From positions 1 through 15,425 of the forward strand of contig JASHXG010000185.1 in assembly GCA_030043675.1 (NCBI GenBank): a stretch of DNA of 15,425 nucleotides, given 5' to 3'. The translations under genes and the position numbers were made by a program. Positions 1 to 5,592 of the stretch are shown one piece after another (the stretch's first letter is position 1; each line of letters begins with the position of its first letter). The stretch is from Vulcanimicrobiota bacterium. GTDB lineage: Bacteria; Vulcanimicrobiota; Vulcanimicrobiia; Vulcanimicrobiales; Vulcanimicrobiaceae. Under the pieces are notes generated by a model. The model searched no databases. It saw only the letters and a list, made by a program, of their open reading frames with translations, and was not told where the DNA came from.

Positions 1-19
1 ATGAAGATGGATATGTGAG

Positions 20-1273
20 ATGGAGCCCAGCGACCGGCTCTTCCGCCGCGAGGCGGGGCGGATGGTCGCGGCGCTCACGCGCATCTTCGGCCTGCACAAT
101 CTCGCGCTGGCAGAAGACGTCGTACAAGACGCCTTCTGCCGCGCATTGGAGGTTTGGAAGCTGCGCGGCATTCCGGAGAATCCGTCGGCGTGGCTGCTGA
201 CGACTGCGAAGAACCGCGCGCTCGACGTCCTGCGCCGCGAGCGAACCGCGCGTACCTTCGCCGCCGATCTGGGCCGGCTGCTGCAGACCGAATGGACGTT
301 GGCGAACACGGTCGAGGAGATCTTCGACGCCACCGGCATACCTGACGATCAGCTGCGGGTGGTCTTCTCGTGCTGCGACCCGCGGCTTCCCCAGACCGCA
401 CAGGTGATGCTGGTTCTGGCACTAGTCGGCGGCTTCGGCGTAGGCGAGATCTCGAATGCATTCGTGAGTACGCGGGCCGCCGTTGAGAAGCGTCTCACGC
501 GCGCAAAGAAGAGCTTGGCCGAATCTGGCCCGCTCTTTGACATCGCCGACGCGACTGATTTCAAGGCGCGCCTTCCGGCCGTGCAGCGCGCGCTCTATCT
601 GATCTTCAGCGAGGGGTATCATGGAGCGTCACCGCACGCCGTGGTTCGGGCGGAGCTTTGCCGCGAGGCGATTCGGCTGACGCGGCTGCTGGCAGAGCAT
701 CCGCTGGGAGCGACGCCCTCCACGCGCGCGCTCTGCGCGTTGATGTATCTCGACGGCGCCCGCCTGCCGGCACGCCTTGACGCCAGGGGCGACCTGAGCT
801 CGTTGTACGATCAGGACCGTTCGCGTTGGGACCGCAAAATGATCGATCTAGGACTCGCATGGCTCGAGCGCTCCGCAACGGGCTCGCAGGTGAGCCGCTA
901 TCACGCCGAGGCCGCAATCGCCGCCGTACACGCTCGCGCGCCGCGATGCGAAGAGACCGACTGGGCGACGATCGTCTCGCTCTATGACATGCTGATGACG
1001 GTCGCGCCCTCGCCCATCGTCGCACTGAACCGCGCGATTGCCATCGCGCAGGCGGCTGGAGCCGACCGCGGGCTGGAAGCGATCGAAGCGATCGATCGAC
1101 GCGATCGCTTGGCAGCCTATCCGTTCTACCATGCCGCGCGGGGCGAGCTGGAGCTGCGCCGCAGCAACAGGCTCAAAGCGCACACGCACTTCCGGGCCGC
1201 GCTCGCGCTCGCACGCAATCCCGGCGAGCAACACTTCCTCGAAAAGCGCCTCGCCGCATGCTTACCGGTCTAG
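20..1273 (+). CDS. ECF42-type RNA polymerase sigma factor with C-terminal TPR/DUF6596 region
   Basis: Directs RNA polymerase to a specific promoter set; ECF42 members carry a large C-terminal extension in place of a classic anti-sigma partner. Seen in the 417 residues: a sigma region 2 at about 8-80 (VVQDAFCRALEVW, then NPSAWLLTTAKNRALDVLRR), a region 4 helix-turn-helix at about 112-170 (VEKRLTRAKKSL), and a helical C-terminal half with the family landmarks LIFSEGYHGA, LCREAIRLTRLL and DQDRSRWDRKMI, then TPR-like helices ending FRAALALARNPGEQHFL. The length is normal for the family. The start at ATG 20 is the only good one, since an in-frame TGA lies at 2-4. A TGA at 16-18 in another frame may end an upstream gene, which would suggest translational coupling. 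Family knowledge: ECF42 genes usually sit beside a DGPF/YCII-domain gene; that neighbour would lie upstream, outside the window. Family assignment is confident; regulon unknown. Confidence 0.93.
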   Translation: MEPSDRLFRREAGRMVAALTRIFGLHNLALAEDVVQDAFCRALEVWKLRGIPENPSAWLLTTAKNRALDVLRRERTARTFAADLGRLLQTEWTLANTVEEIFDATGIPDDQLRVVFSCCDPRLPQTAQVMLVLALVGGFGVGEISNAFVSTRAAVEKRLTRAKKSLAESGPLFDIADATDFKARLPAVQRALYLIFSEGYHGASPHAVVRAELCREAIRLTRLLAEHPLGATPSTRALCALMYLDGARLPARLDARGDLSSLYDQDRSRWDRKMIDLGLAWLERSATGSQVSRYHAEAAIAAVHARAPRCEETDWATIVSLYDMLMTVAPSPIVALNRAIAIAQAAGADRGLEAIEAIDRRDRLAAYPFYHAARGELELRRSNRLKAHTHFRAALALARNPGEQHFLEKRLAACLPV

Positions 1274-1290
1274 GCTGAAAGTTGTATAAT
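1262..1290 (+). promoter_or_regulatory. Promoter with perfect -10, likely giving a leaderless mRNA
   Basis: A perfect TATAAT lies at 1285-1290, with a weak -35 candidate TTACCG at 1262-1267 (17-base spacer) inside the end of the sigma gene. The GTG at 1297 lies 6 bases after the -10 box, about where transcription would begin, so the message would start with or next to the start codon. No Shine-Dalgarno sequence precedes that GTG, which fits leaderless translation. Confidence 0.6.
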
Positions 1291-1296
1291 GGCAGC

Positions 1297-1866
1297 GTGA
1301 TCCGCTTTCTGGCCTTCGCCGGCGCGGTCGCACTGACGTTCTCGCAGCCGGCCATCACACTCGCCGAGCCCGCGCCGCCGGGGGGCGTCGCGATGCCAAT
1401 GGGGATGCCGATATACGCACCGCCCATCTACCATGCCGCCCCGATGCCTGTCTACCATCCCGCCCCGCGACCTGCGCCCGCAGCACGGCCGGTGATGGCG
1501 AATCCGGACGTCTTTAGGGTACCTTTCGACGTGCCCGTCCACCCGGGACCGCTGCATGGAACGATCGCGCATCCTCCGTTCGAGCCGGCGCTGCAACCGA
1601 ATCCGTTGTTAGTCCCACGCCGCCAGCTTGACGGATTCTTCTGGCCGACCAACTTCGTTAGTACGCCGTGCTATATGGCTAACGGTTATTGGGGTCCGTG
1701 GGGCATGCTCGCAGCCCCGGCCGTCTCGCTCGGTTCTAGCACGTACACCGCGCCATCGCAGCAGGTCGATCCCTCCTACGGCGTTGACATCGGAACGCTT
1801 GGCGGGGTCTACCAGCAGCAGTATGCGACCGGCCAACCTTTCTGCGGCGGCTCCGTCGGTCTCTAA
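1297..1866 (+). CDS. Small exported Pro-rich protein of unknown function
   Basis: I do not recognise a family. The predicted 189-residue protein opens with a clear signal peptide (MIRFLAFAGAVALTF, cleavage likely near TLA/EP), so it is exported. The next roughly 80 residues are low-complexity Pro/Ala/Met/His/Tyr (APPIYHAAPMPVYHPAP), followed by a better-ordered stretch with FFWPTNFVSTPCY, GYWGPWG and a Gln/Gly-rich tail. There are two cysteines, near the middle (TPCYM) and near the C-terminus (PFCGG), which could pair outside the cytoplasm. A longer frame could begin at TTG 1282, but that TTG overlaps the -10 box and would place MYNGS before the signal peptide, so GTG 1297 is preferred. Downstream, the selenoprotein gene starts after 45 bases, so the two may be co-transcribed. 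Coding status is well supported by the signal peptide; function is unknown. Confidence 0.75.
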   Translation: MIRFLAFAGAVALTFSQPAITLAEPAPPGGVAMPMGMPIYAPPIYHAAPMPVYHPAPRPAPAARPVMANPDVFRVPFDVPVHPGPLHGTIAHPPFEPALQPNPLLVPRRQLDGFFWPTNFVSTPCYMANGYWGPWGMLAAPAVSLGSSTYTAPSQQVDPSYGVDIGTLGGVYQQQYATGQPFCGGSVGL

Positions 1867-1897
1867 CCTCGTCGTTCCCTGACTTCGCCGTTTCCTG

Positions 1898-1904
1898 AAG
1901 GGGG
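1898..1904 (+). promoter_or_regulatory. Ribosome binding site that fixes the GTG start at 1912
   Basis: The purine run AAGGGGG lies 7 bases before GTG 1912. It supports translation beginning upstream of the in-frame TGA at 2008, not at the internal GTG 2035, which has no comparable site in front of it. Confidence 0.7.
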
Positions 1905-1911
1905 CGCTCGC

Positions 1912-2487
1912 GTGTCACTCATTCCTTGGGAGTCTGATTACAAGGGAGCGCTCGAGCGTGCGCGCTCGGAGCAGAAGTTCGTTTTCTTCGACGTCTTCAA
2001 CCCTGGTTGAGGGGGATGCCAAGCGCTGGATACCGTGACGTATCCTCAACCCTTCGTCGCCGAAACGATCCTCGCGCACAGCGTTCCGGTTCAGATCGAT
2101 AACTCGAAAGCACAGAACAATAATCTTCTGCACAGCGTCCACCACATCTGGACTCCGGATATCCGGATTCTCTACCACGACGGCTTCGAGCTCTACCGGT
2201 GGGACGGCTTCCTGCCGCCGGCCGAGTTCACCGCGCGGGCCCTCTGCGCGTTTGGGCTCGCATACTTGCGATTGAAGCGGTTCGATCGCGCCGAGGCGCT
2301 CTATCTCGAGCTTCTGAAGCGCTTCTCGACGGCATACGCCGCTCCTGAAGCGCAATACTATCTCGGCGTGACGCGGTACCGGCGCGACCCGGACAGCGAC
2401 GAGCTGCTCACGCAGTGGGCCAATCTGCGCTCCCGCTATCCGATGAGCGAATACCGCATCAAGCAGTCGTTCAAAGATTTTCCGTAG
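1912..2487 (+). CDS. Putative selenoprotein: thioredoxin-fold domain (U-G-G-C) fused to a TPR-like tail
   Basis: A single frame runs from GTG 1912 to TAG 2485-2487 (191 residues), broken only by TGA at codon 33. Coding character is continuous across it: before the TGA comes VFFDVFNPG, the strand leading into a thioredoxin active site; after it come GGCQALD and VTYPQPFVAETI, the active-site helix and next element. The TGA therefore occupies the first Cys position of CxxC, giving U33-G-G-C36. The cis-proline that packs against thioredoxin active sites is visible at W-T-P82, followed by the ILYHDGFELYRWDGF strand pair. From about residue 105 the chain is helical and TPR-like (AFGLAYLRLKRFDRAEALYLELL, in part). 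There is no signal peptide, so it is probably a cytoplasmic thiol/selenol oxidoreductase. A SECIS-like hairpin starts 2 bases after the TGA. Alternatives: a nonsense mutation or an assembly error in a Cys gene. The fold is confident; Sec is strongly suggested, not proven. Confidence 0.78.
2008..2010 (+). other. In-frame TGA read as selenocysteine (recoding site)
   Basis: TGA is codon 33 of the frame opened at GTG 1912. It sits three codons before TGC (2017-2019), so the active-site motif is U-x-x-C. TGA is a normal stop elsewhere here (the reductase ending at 7524 and the receptor ending at 12612), which argues against a genome-wide reassignment to Trp. Confidence 0.72.
2012..2047 (+). promoter_or_regulatory. 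SECIS-like hairpin just downstream of the in-frame TGA
   Basis: Bases 2012-2019 pair with 2040-2047 in eight consecutive pairs (two are G-U). Above an internal loop, CGC 2024-2026 pairs with GTG 2035-2037 (one G-U), leaving an 8-base apical loop TGGATACC at 2027-2034. Alternatively T2027 bulges and GG 2028-2029 pairs with CC 2033-2034. Bacterial SECIS elements lie inside the coding region, right after the UGA, with a G near the start of the apical loop roughly 16-37 bases from it; here G2028 is 18 bases from the TGA. Pairing was done by eye; no energy was computed. Confidence 0.6.
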
Positions 2488-2560
2488 CCTTTGAAGCGAC
2501 GCCGAATTCAGACTTTTTTCACGTCCGTCGCGTATCGTTGGTGCATTGCTCTCACCAGGC

Positions 2561-2600
2561 CGGGATCGGCCGGGCTCCACCCTGCACCCGGCCGGTCCCG
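2561..2600. terminator. Long GC-rich inverted repeat between convergent genes
   Basis: Bases 2561-2574 (starting CGGGATCGG) pair with 2587-2600 over 14 positions with one T-G wobble, around a 12-base loop. A second, smaller repeat CCCGCA / TGCGGG follows at 2597-2602 and 2608-2613, directly against the stop codon of the minus-strand gene. It lies between the ends of the selenoprotein gene (+) and the Omp85-like gene (-), the expected place for a shared terminator. No T-run follows on either strand, so it may act as an mRNA 3-prime-end stabiliser or as a Rho-type boundary. Confidence 0.5.
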
Positions 2601-2613
2601 CAACGCGTGCGGG

Positions 2614-3924
2614 CTAGAACGTTTGGCCTTGGATGGCGAACGATATCCGGCCGCCCGCCTGGCCGTATGCGATATCGATGCGGGCCGAGTTGCGATAGAT
2701 GATACCGATCCCTGAATCGGGATGCCATTGGAAGGTGGGCAATGCCCAGGGCTGATTTCCGTCGCGGATGCGGTTCGCGCTGGTCTCGGTGAAGAACGCG
2801 AATTTGAAGACGTATGGCCGGGCGTCATCGAGACGGTACTCGGCCGTGAGCGTCTGGGCGTCGGTTCCGCAAAAGCCTTTCGGATACGCGCGCGAAGTGC
2901 CGCAGACCAGAAAGCTGTCCGGCACGACCCCGCCGGTGCGCGCGGCGAACGCGTGGAGGGCGAGGGTCGACGAACCGACCGCGATGTAGCGCGCAACGTC
3001 GCCGCTATAGCTTTGATACTCGCTCGTCGCCCCGAACCACCCCGGCGCGTTGGAGACTTGGAAGCGATACTGCATGTCGCAATAGGGCGGATACCATTGC
3101 CAGGCCGGCGTCGTGCACGCATGCGCAAGACCTGCTACCAGTACCGTATTGTGCGCCGGCGACTTGTAGGTCGGAAAGATCGACGACGCGACGATTCCAG
3201 TGGACTCGGCGGTCGTGGATCGGAACTGACGCACGCCGGCCTCGACCTGCGTGCCGTTGGTAGCGCGCGTCAAATACAACGCTTCGGTTCCGGCGGTCCA
3301 GCTGTAGACGTTGACTGCTTCGGGTGCAGATTCGCGGAAGACACCACGCCCGCCGAAGGTATCGAAGATGAAATCCGACTCACGCCCGCTCGAAGAATTG
3401 ACTTGCGTCGGGGTCGTAAATAAGACGCGAACGAGATTTGCGCGCCGGCTGAGCTGACTGTAGGTTGAGAAATTCGAGCCGCGATTGTCGACCGGCGGCG
3501 AGGTTACGATGAAGCCGATGCCCTGGATGGGAGCCGAGAGCGGCGTATCGGCATATAAGGGATGATCCGTCGGACGAATCCACTTCGAGGTCACGATCCA
3601 ATGCAGCGCCACGCTATTCGCCGGGCTTTCGGGCCCGATGACCAAGCGCGCGTCGAATCCACCGAGCATGACCAGATTCGTGTAATCGCGGTCGACGGCG
3701 CTCTGCTCGAGCACGGATCCTTTGCGCAGCGAGAGGTACGGCCAGACCATGCTTTTGTTGACGGCCCCGTGCGTCTCGACCGTCACGTCGTCGACGACGG
3801 CGCCGGCCTGCGCGAGTGGGACGAGCGGGATGGTAAACGTCCCTTGTGCCGCCGCCCGCGACGGCGCGGCGAGCAATGACACCGCGAGCAGAAGGGCTGC
3901 GGCGCGCGCGTACCAATAGGACAT
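2614..3924 (-). CDS. Short Omp85-superfamily-like outer-membrane protein, one POTRA-like domain plus beta-barrel
   Basis: The 436-residue product begins with a signal peptide (ARAAALLLAVSLLAAPSRAAA, in essence, with cleavage near residue 26). Residues about 41-112 look like a single POTRA domain (VDDVTVETHGAVNKS, YLSLRKGSVLEQSAVDRDYTN, LGGFDARLVI, ALHWIVTSKW). The rest is alternating beta-strand sequence ending GIGIIYRNSARIDIAYG and SFAIQGQTF, with the terminal Phe typical of outer-membrane barrels recognised by BAM. The C-terminal strands resemble BamA/TamA barrels, so a role in inserting or translocating envelope proteins is possible, but BamA has five POTRAs and TamA three, so this is a reduced member. 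Two Cys pairs (HACTTP with PYCDM; LVCGTS with GFCGT) fall where loops are expected. It is transcribed away from the cupin gene. The main alternative is a generic surface-antigen (D15-like) barrel. Confidence 0.72.
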   Translation of the reverse strand: MSYWYARAAALLLAVSLLAAPSRAAAQGTFTIPLVPLAQAGAVVDDVTVETHGAVNKSMVWPYLSLRKGSVLEQSAVDRDYTNLVMLGGFDARLVIGPESPANSVALHWIVTSKWIRPTDHPLYADTPLSAPIQGIGFIVTSPPVDNRGSNFSTYSQLSRRANLVRVLFTTPTQVNSSSGRESDFIFDTFGGRGVFRESAPEAVNVYSWTAGTEALYLTRATNGTQVEAGVRQFRSTTAESTGIVASSIFPTYKSPAHNTVLVAGLAHACTTPAWQWYPPYCDMQYRFQVSNAPGWFGATSEYQSYSGDVARYIAVGSSTLALHAFAARTGGVVPDSFLVCGTSRAYPKGFCGTDAQTLTAEYRLDDARPYVFKFAFFTETSANRIRDGNQPWALPTFQWHPDSGIGIIYRNSARIDIAYGQAGGRISFAIQGQTF

Positions 3925-3928
3925 ACAA

Positions 3929-3964
3929 CAGACAACACCCGCTCGGACACGCGGGTGCCGTCTG
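3929..3964 (-). promoter_or_regulatory. Hairpin in the 5-prime leader of the Omp85-like gene
   Basis: CAGAC 3929-3933 pairs with GTCTG 3960-3964 and CACCCGC 3936-3942 with GCGGGTG 3951-3957, separated by a symmetrical 2x2 internal loop, with an 8-base apical loop. On the minus strand the structure ends only 4 bases before ATG 3924 and covers the region where a ribosome site should lie; no Shine-Dalgarno is otherwise visible. It could control translation in the RNA or be an operator in DNA in the divergent intergenic region. Confidence 0.4.
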
Positions 3965-4030
3965 CTCGAATAATTTGATTGAAACTCGTTCTCCGTTGCC
4001 CCGGTTTAATTTGAGCTTTTCAAGCCTTTC

Positions 4031-4038
4031 GAGGAGGA
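4031..4038 (+). promoter_or_regulatory. Strong Shine-Dalgarno of the cupin gene
   Basis: AGGAGGAG lies 4 bases before ATG 4043, a near-perfect anti-Shine-Dalgarno match that fixes the start. Upstream, TTTAAT at 4005-4010 is a possible -10, but the nearest -35-like TTGAAA (3979-3984) is 20 bases away, so the promoter is not assigned. Confidence 0.65.
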
Positions 4039-4042
4039 GCCG

Positions 4043-4504
4043 ATGAAACGCAATCTTCGTCTCGCATCCGTCGCCGCGCTGAGCTTTACGCTCGGGGTCC
4101 TCTTAGCGCGCGCGCCGATCTCCGTCCGCGCGGCGGCGGCGCCGTTGCAACTCGCGGTAATCGACTTAACGGCGATAGCGCCGGATGCGATGCCGACACC
4201 CACGAGCCTCTTTCCCGAACTACGATCGAAGACGCTGGTCGTAACCGACGGGATGTCCCTTGCTTTCCAAACGGGAACCGTCGCTAAACACTACCACGCC
4301 GACGCGAATGAAGTGCAGATCGTTCTTGCGGGCACCGGCAGTGAGTGGCTCGGCGACAAACAGGTACCGATCAAGCCGGGCACGCTGATCGTGATCCCCA
4401 AGGGAACCCTCCACGGGAATTGGATCGCGACGTCGCAGCCGCTCGAGCTGATCTCAATCAAGACTCCGCCTCAGGCTCCCGGCGACGTGCACTTCGCCCC
4501 ATGA
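4043..4504 (+). CDS. Exported single-domain cupin protein
   Basis: The 153-residue protein has an N-terminal signal or anchor segment (RLASVAALSFTLGVLLA, ending near VRAAAA at about residue 33) and a single cupin barrel at about 60-148. Both cupin motifs are visible: motif 1 with H83-x-H85 and E90 (AKHYHADANE) leading to G97, and motif 2 with GTLIVIPKGTLH, where P119, G121 and H124 follow the G(x)5PxG(x)2H pattern. His83, His85, Glu90 and His124 are the expected metal ligands. The likely role is a metal-binding sugar/small-molecule binder or dioxygenase-like enzyme outside the cytoplasm; the substrate cannot be read from sequence. The propeller gene follows after 44 bases on the same strand, so they may share a transcript. 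Fold confident, function open. Confidence 0.85.
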   Translation: MKRNLRLASVAALSFTLGVLLARAPISVRAAAAPLQLAVIDLTAIAPDAMPTPTSLFPELRSKTLVVTDGMSLAFQTGTVAKHYHADANEVQIVLAGTGSEWLGDKQVPIKPGTLIVIPKGTLHGNWIATSQPLELISIKTPPQAPGDVHFAP

Positions 4505-4548
4505 TCTAGCCGGTCGAAGCGGTCGCGGGTCCGATCGTCGTTCCCCTA

Positions 4549-5379
4549 GTGGTGCATCGCGACAATCTCGTTCGCGGATGGCCGGCGTCAAAGCGGAAGA
4601 AGAAGCACGAAATTCTGTTCGTTGCCAACGAATCCACCAGTGCCGTCGAGATGTACGACCCGAAGAAGGCGAATCCATCGCCTGAGGGCTCGATTACCGA
4701 CGACGTCGACGTCCCAATTCAGGTCGCCGTAGACAAGAAGGGCACCGTCTACGTCGCGAACCTGGGGAACAACACGATCACCGAATATAAAAAGGGGTCG
4801 AGCTCGCCGAGTGTGACGCTCAGCAGCGGACTGAACGAGCCCTACGGTCTGGCTGTTGACTCAAAAGGTGACGTCTTCGCGAGCAACCTCGGCAGCAACA
4901 CGATCGTCGGCTATAAAGCCGGCGGCACCTCGCCGTATGAGACGATTAGTTTCAGCTCAGAGGGCCAGGCCGTCGGCCTGGGGACGGACGGCAAAGATAA
5001 TCTCTGGGCGGCGTGCGATACGAGCAGTTTGGTCTTCGAGATTCCAGCCGGATCCTCGACACCGCAAGACGCCGGTTTGAGCGGTCCCGAAGGACCGATC
5101 AATGTTTCGTTCGGCAAAGGCGATCAGATGTTCGTTTCCAACTTCGGCGGTGAGAACGTTGCCGTCTATACGTACGGCACCACGAGCCCGGCCTACACGA
5201 TCACCTCCGGCATCGACGGGCCGACGTTTAACGGCGTCACGGACTCGGCCACCTTCTTCCAGACAAACCAAGACGTCAACGTCGTCGGCTACAAGAAGGG
5301 TGCAACCTCGCCCTTCTCCACGATTGGCGGTCTCGCCGGTCCCGCCGGCGTCGCTTCATGGCCGCTCGTCCCCAAATAA
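4549..5379 (+). CDS. Six-bladed NHL/YncE-like beta-propeller protein, no visible export signal
   Basis: The 276 residues are almost wholly built from six repeats of about 42 residues. Blade openings are ILFVANESTSAVEMY, VYVANLGNNTITEYKKG, VFASNLGSNTIVGYKAG, NLWAACDTSSLVFEIPAG, MFVSNFGGENVAVYTYG and ATFFQTNQDVNVVGYKKG, each followed by a TSP-type loop and a GPxGVAVDxxG-type turn. This is the pattern of NHL/SMP-30/YncE propellers, which bind ligands or partners and are usually periplasmic or secreted. Odd: the frame opens at GTG 4549 (or GTG 4552) with no Shine-Dalgarno and no signal peptide; it runs only from TAG 4507, leaving no room for a leader. The first residues (HRDNLVRGWPASKRKKKHE) look like the middle of a longer family member. 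So it may be a 5-prime truncated gene, or a cytoplasmic variant translated by coupling to the cupin. Start uncertain; fold confident. Confidence 0.75.
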   Translation: MVHRDNLVRGWPASKRKKKHEILFVANESTSAVEMYDPKKANPSPEGSITDDVDVPIQVAVDKKGTVYVANLGNNTITEYKKGSSSPSVTLSSGLNEPYGLAVDSKGDVFASNLGSNTIVGYKAGGTSPYETISFSSEGQAVGLGTDGKDNLWAACDTSSLVFEIPAGSSTPQDAGLSGPEGPINVSFGKGDQMFVSNFGGENVAVYTYGTTSPAYTITSGIDGPTFNGVTDSATFFQTNQDVNVVGYKKGATSPFSTIGGLAGPAGVASWPLVPK

Positions 5380-5404
5380 AGGCTTAGCTGTTGACGCTAG
5401 GCCT
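5380..5404 (-). terminator. Terminator of the minus-strand lpd-S9-small protein operon
   Basis: AGGCTTAGC 5380-5388 pairs with GCTAGGCCT 5396-5404 (one wobble) around a 7-base loop. On the minus strand the stem is followed by TTATTTGGGG, and its last base adds another T, which fits a weak Rho-independent terminator. The stop codon of the 59-residue gene (5399-5397) lies inside the stem. It sits between convergent genes and may also stop + strand transcripts, though the + side has no T-run. Confidence 0.55.
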
Positions 5405-5576
5405 CGTGCGGCTTCGGAATATAGCGGAGCTCGTCGGCGCGAAACCGGTGCTCGACGAGCTCGCCGTCCGCTTTTCTATAGCGCACGACGACCGATCGCG
5501 TGTCCACCTCGATGACTTGGCCTTCAATCCCGAGATTCTCAATGTGGACATGGTCACCGTACCTGAGCGTATTCAT
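5397..5576 (-). CDS. 59-residue SH3/KOW-like small protein
   Basis: A small gene on the minus strand, read from ATG 5576 to TAG 5397. It begins MNTLRYGDHVHIENLGIEG, continues QVIEVDTRSVVVRYR, and ends ELRYIPKPHEA. The pattern of short alternating strands, a GDxVxIxxxGxEGxV opening and a VxVRYR centre resembles small SH3-like or KOW-type barrels that recognise RNA or protein, but I do not recognise a named family. A GAGG sits 9 bases before the ATG, and the gap from the S9 peptidase stop is only 16 bases, so it is most likely the last cistron of that operon. Its reading frame ends within the operon terminator. It is charged (Arg, Glu, Asp) and has no signal peptide, so it is probably cytoplasmic. 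Automated tools may drop it for its size. Confidence 0.72.
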   Translation of the reverse strand: MNTLRYGDHVHIENLGIEGQVIEVDTRSVVVRYRKADGELVEHRFRADELRYIPKPHEA

Positions 5577-5592
5577 AGCAGTCCGTCCTCGA

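Noticed and set aside
1..18. End of an upstream gene (ATG AAG ATG GAT ATG TGA)
   Set aside because: Only five codons are visible; a DGPF/YCII gene is expected beside ECF42 factors, but nothing here identifies it.
1282..1296. TTG 1282 as start of the small exported protein
   Set aside because: It overlaps the TATAAT box and has no ribosome site; GTG 1297 gives a better signal peptide and a consistent leaderless arrangement.
2008..2010. TGA as tryptophan (altered genetic code) or plain stop making a pseudogene
   Set aside because: Other genes here end in TGA (7524 and 12612) and use TGG for Trp, and a Trp would not complete the CxxC. A pseudogene is possible but explains neither the exact position nor the hairpin; it is kept as the alternative.
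2514..2519. TTTTTT after the selenoprotein gene as a Rho-independent terminator
   Set aside because: No stem lies directly before it; the strong inverted repeat begins only at 2561.
1915..2580. 221-residue open frame on the minus strand across the selenoprotein gene
   Set aside because: It is the antisense shadow of the + frame: no recognisable domain, biased Arg/Glu/Val composition, while the + frame shows a thioredoxin active site and cis-Pro. A gene caller may choose it because the TGA breaks the real gene.
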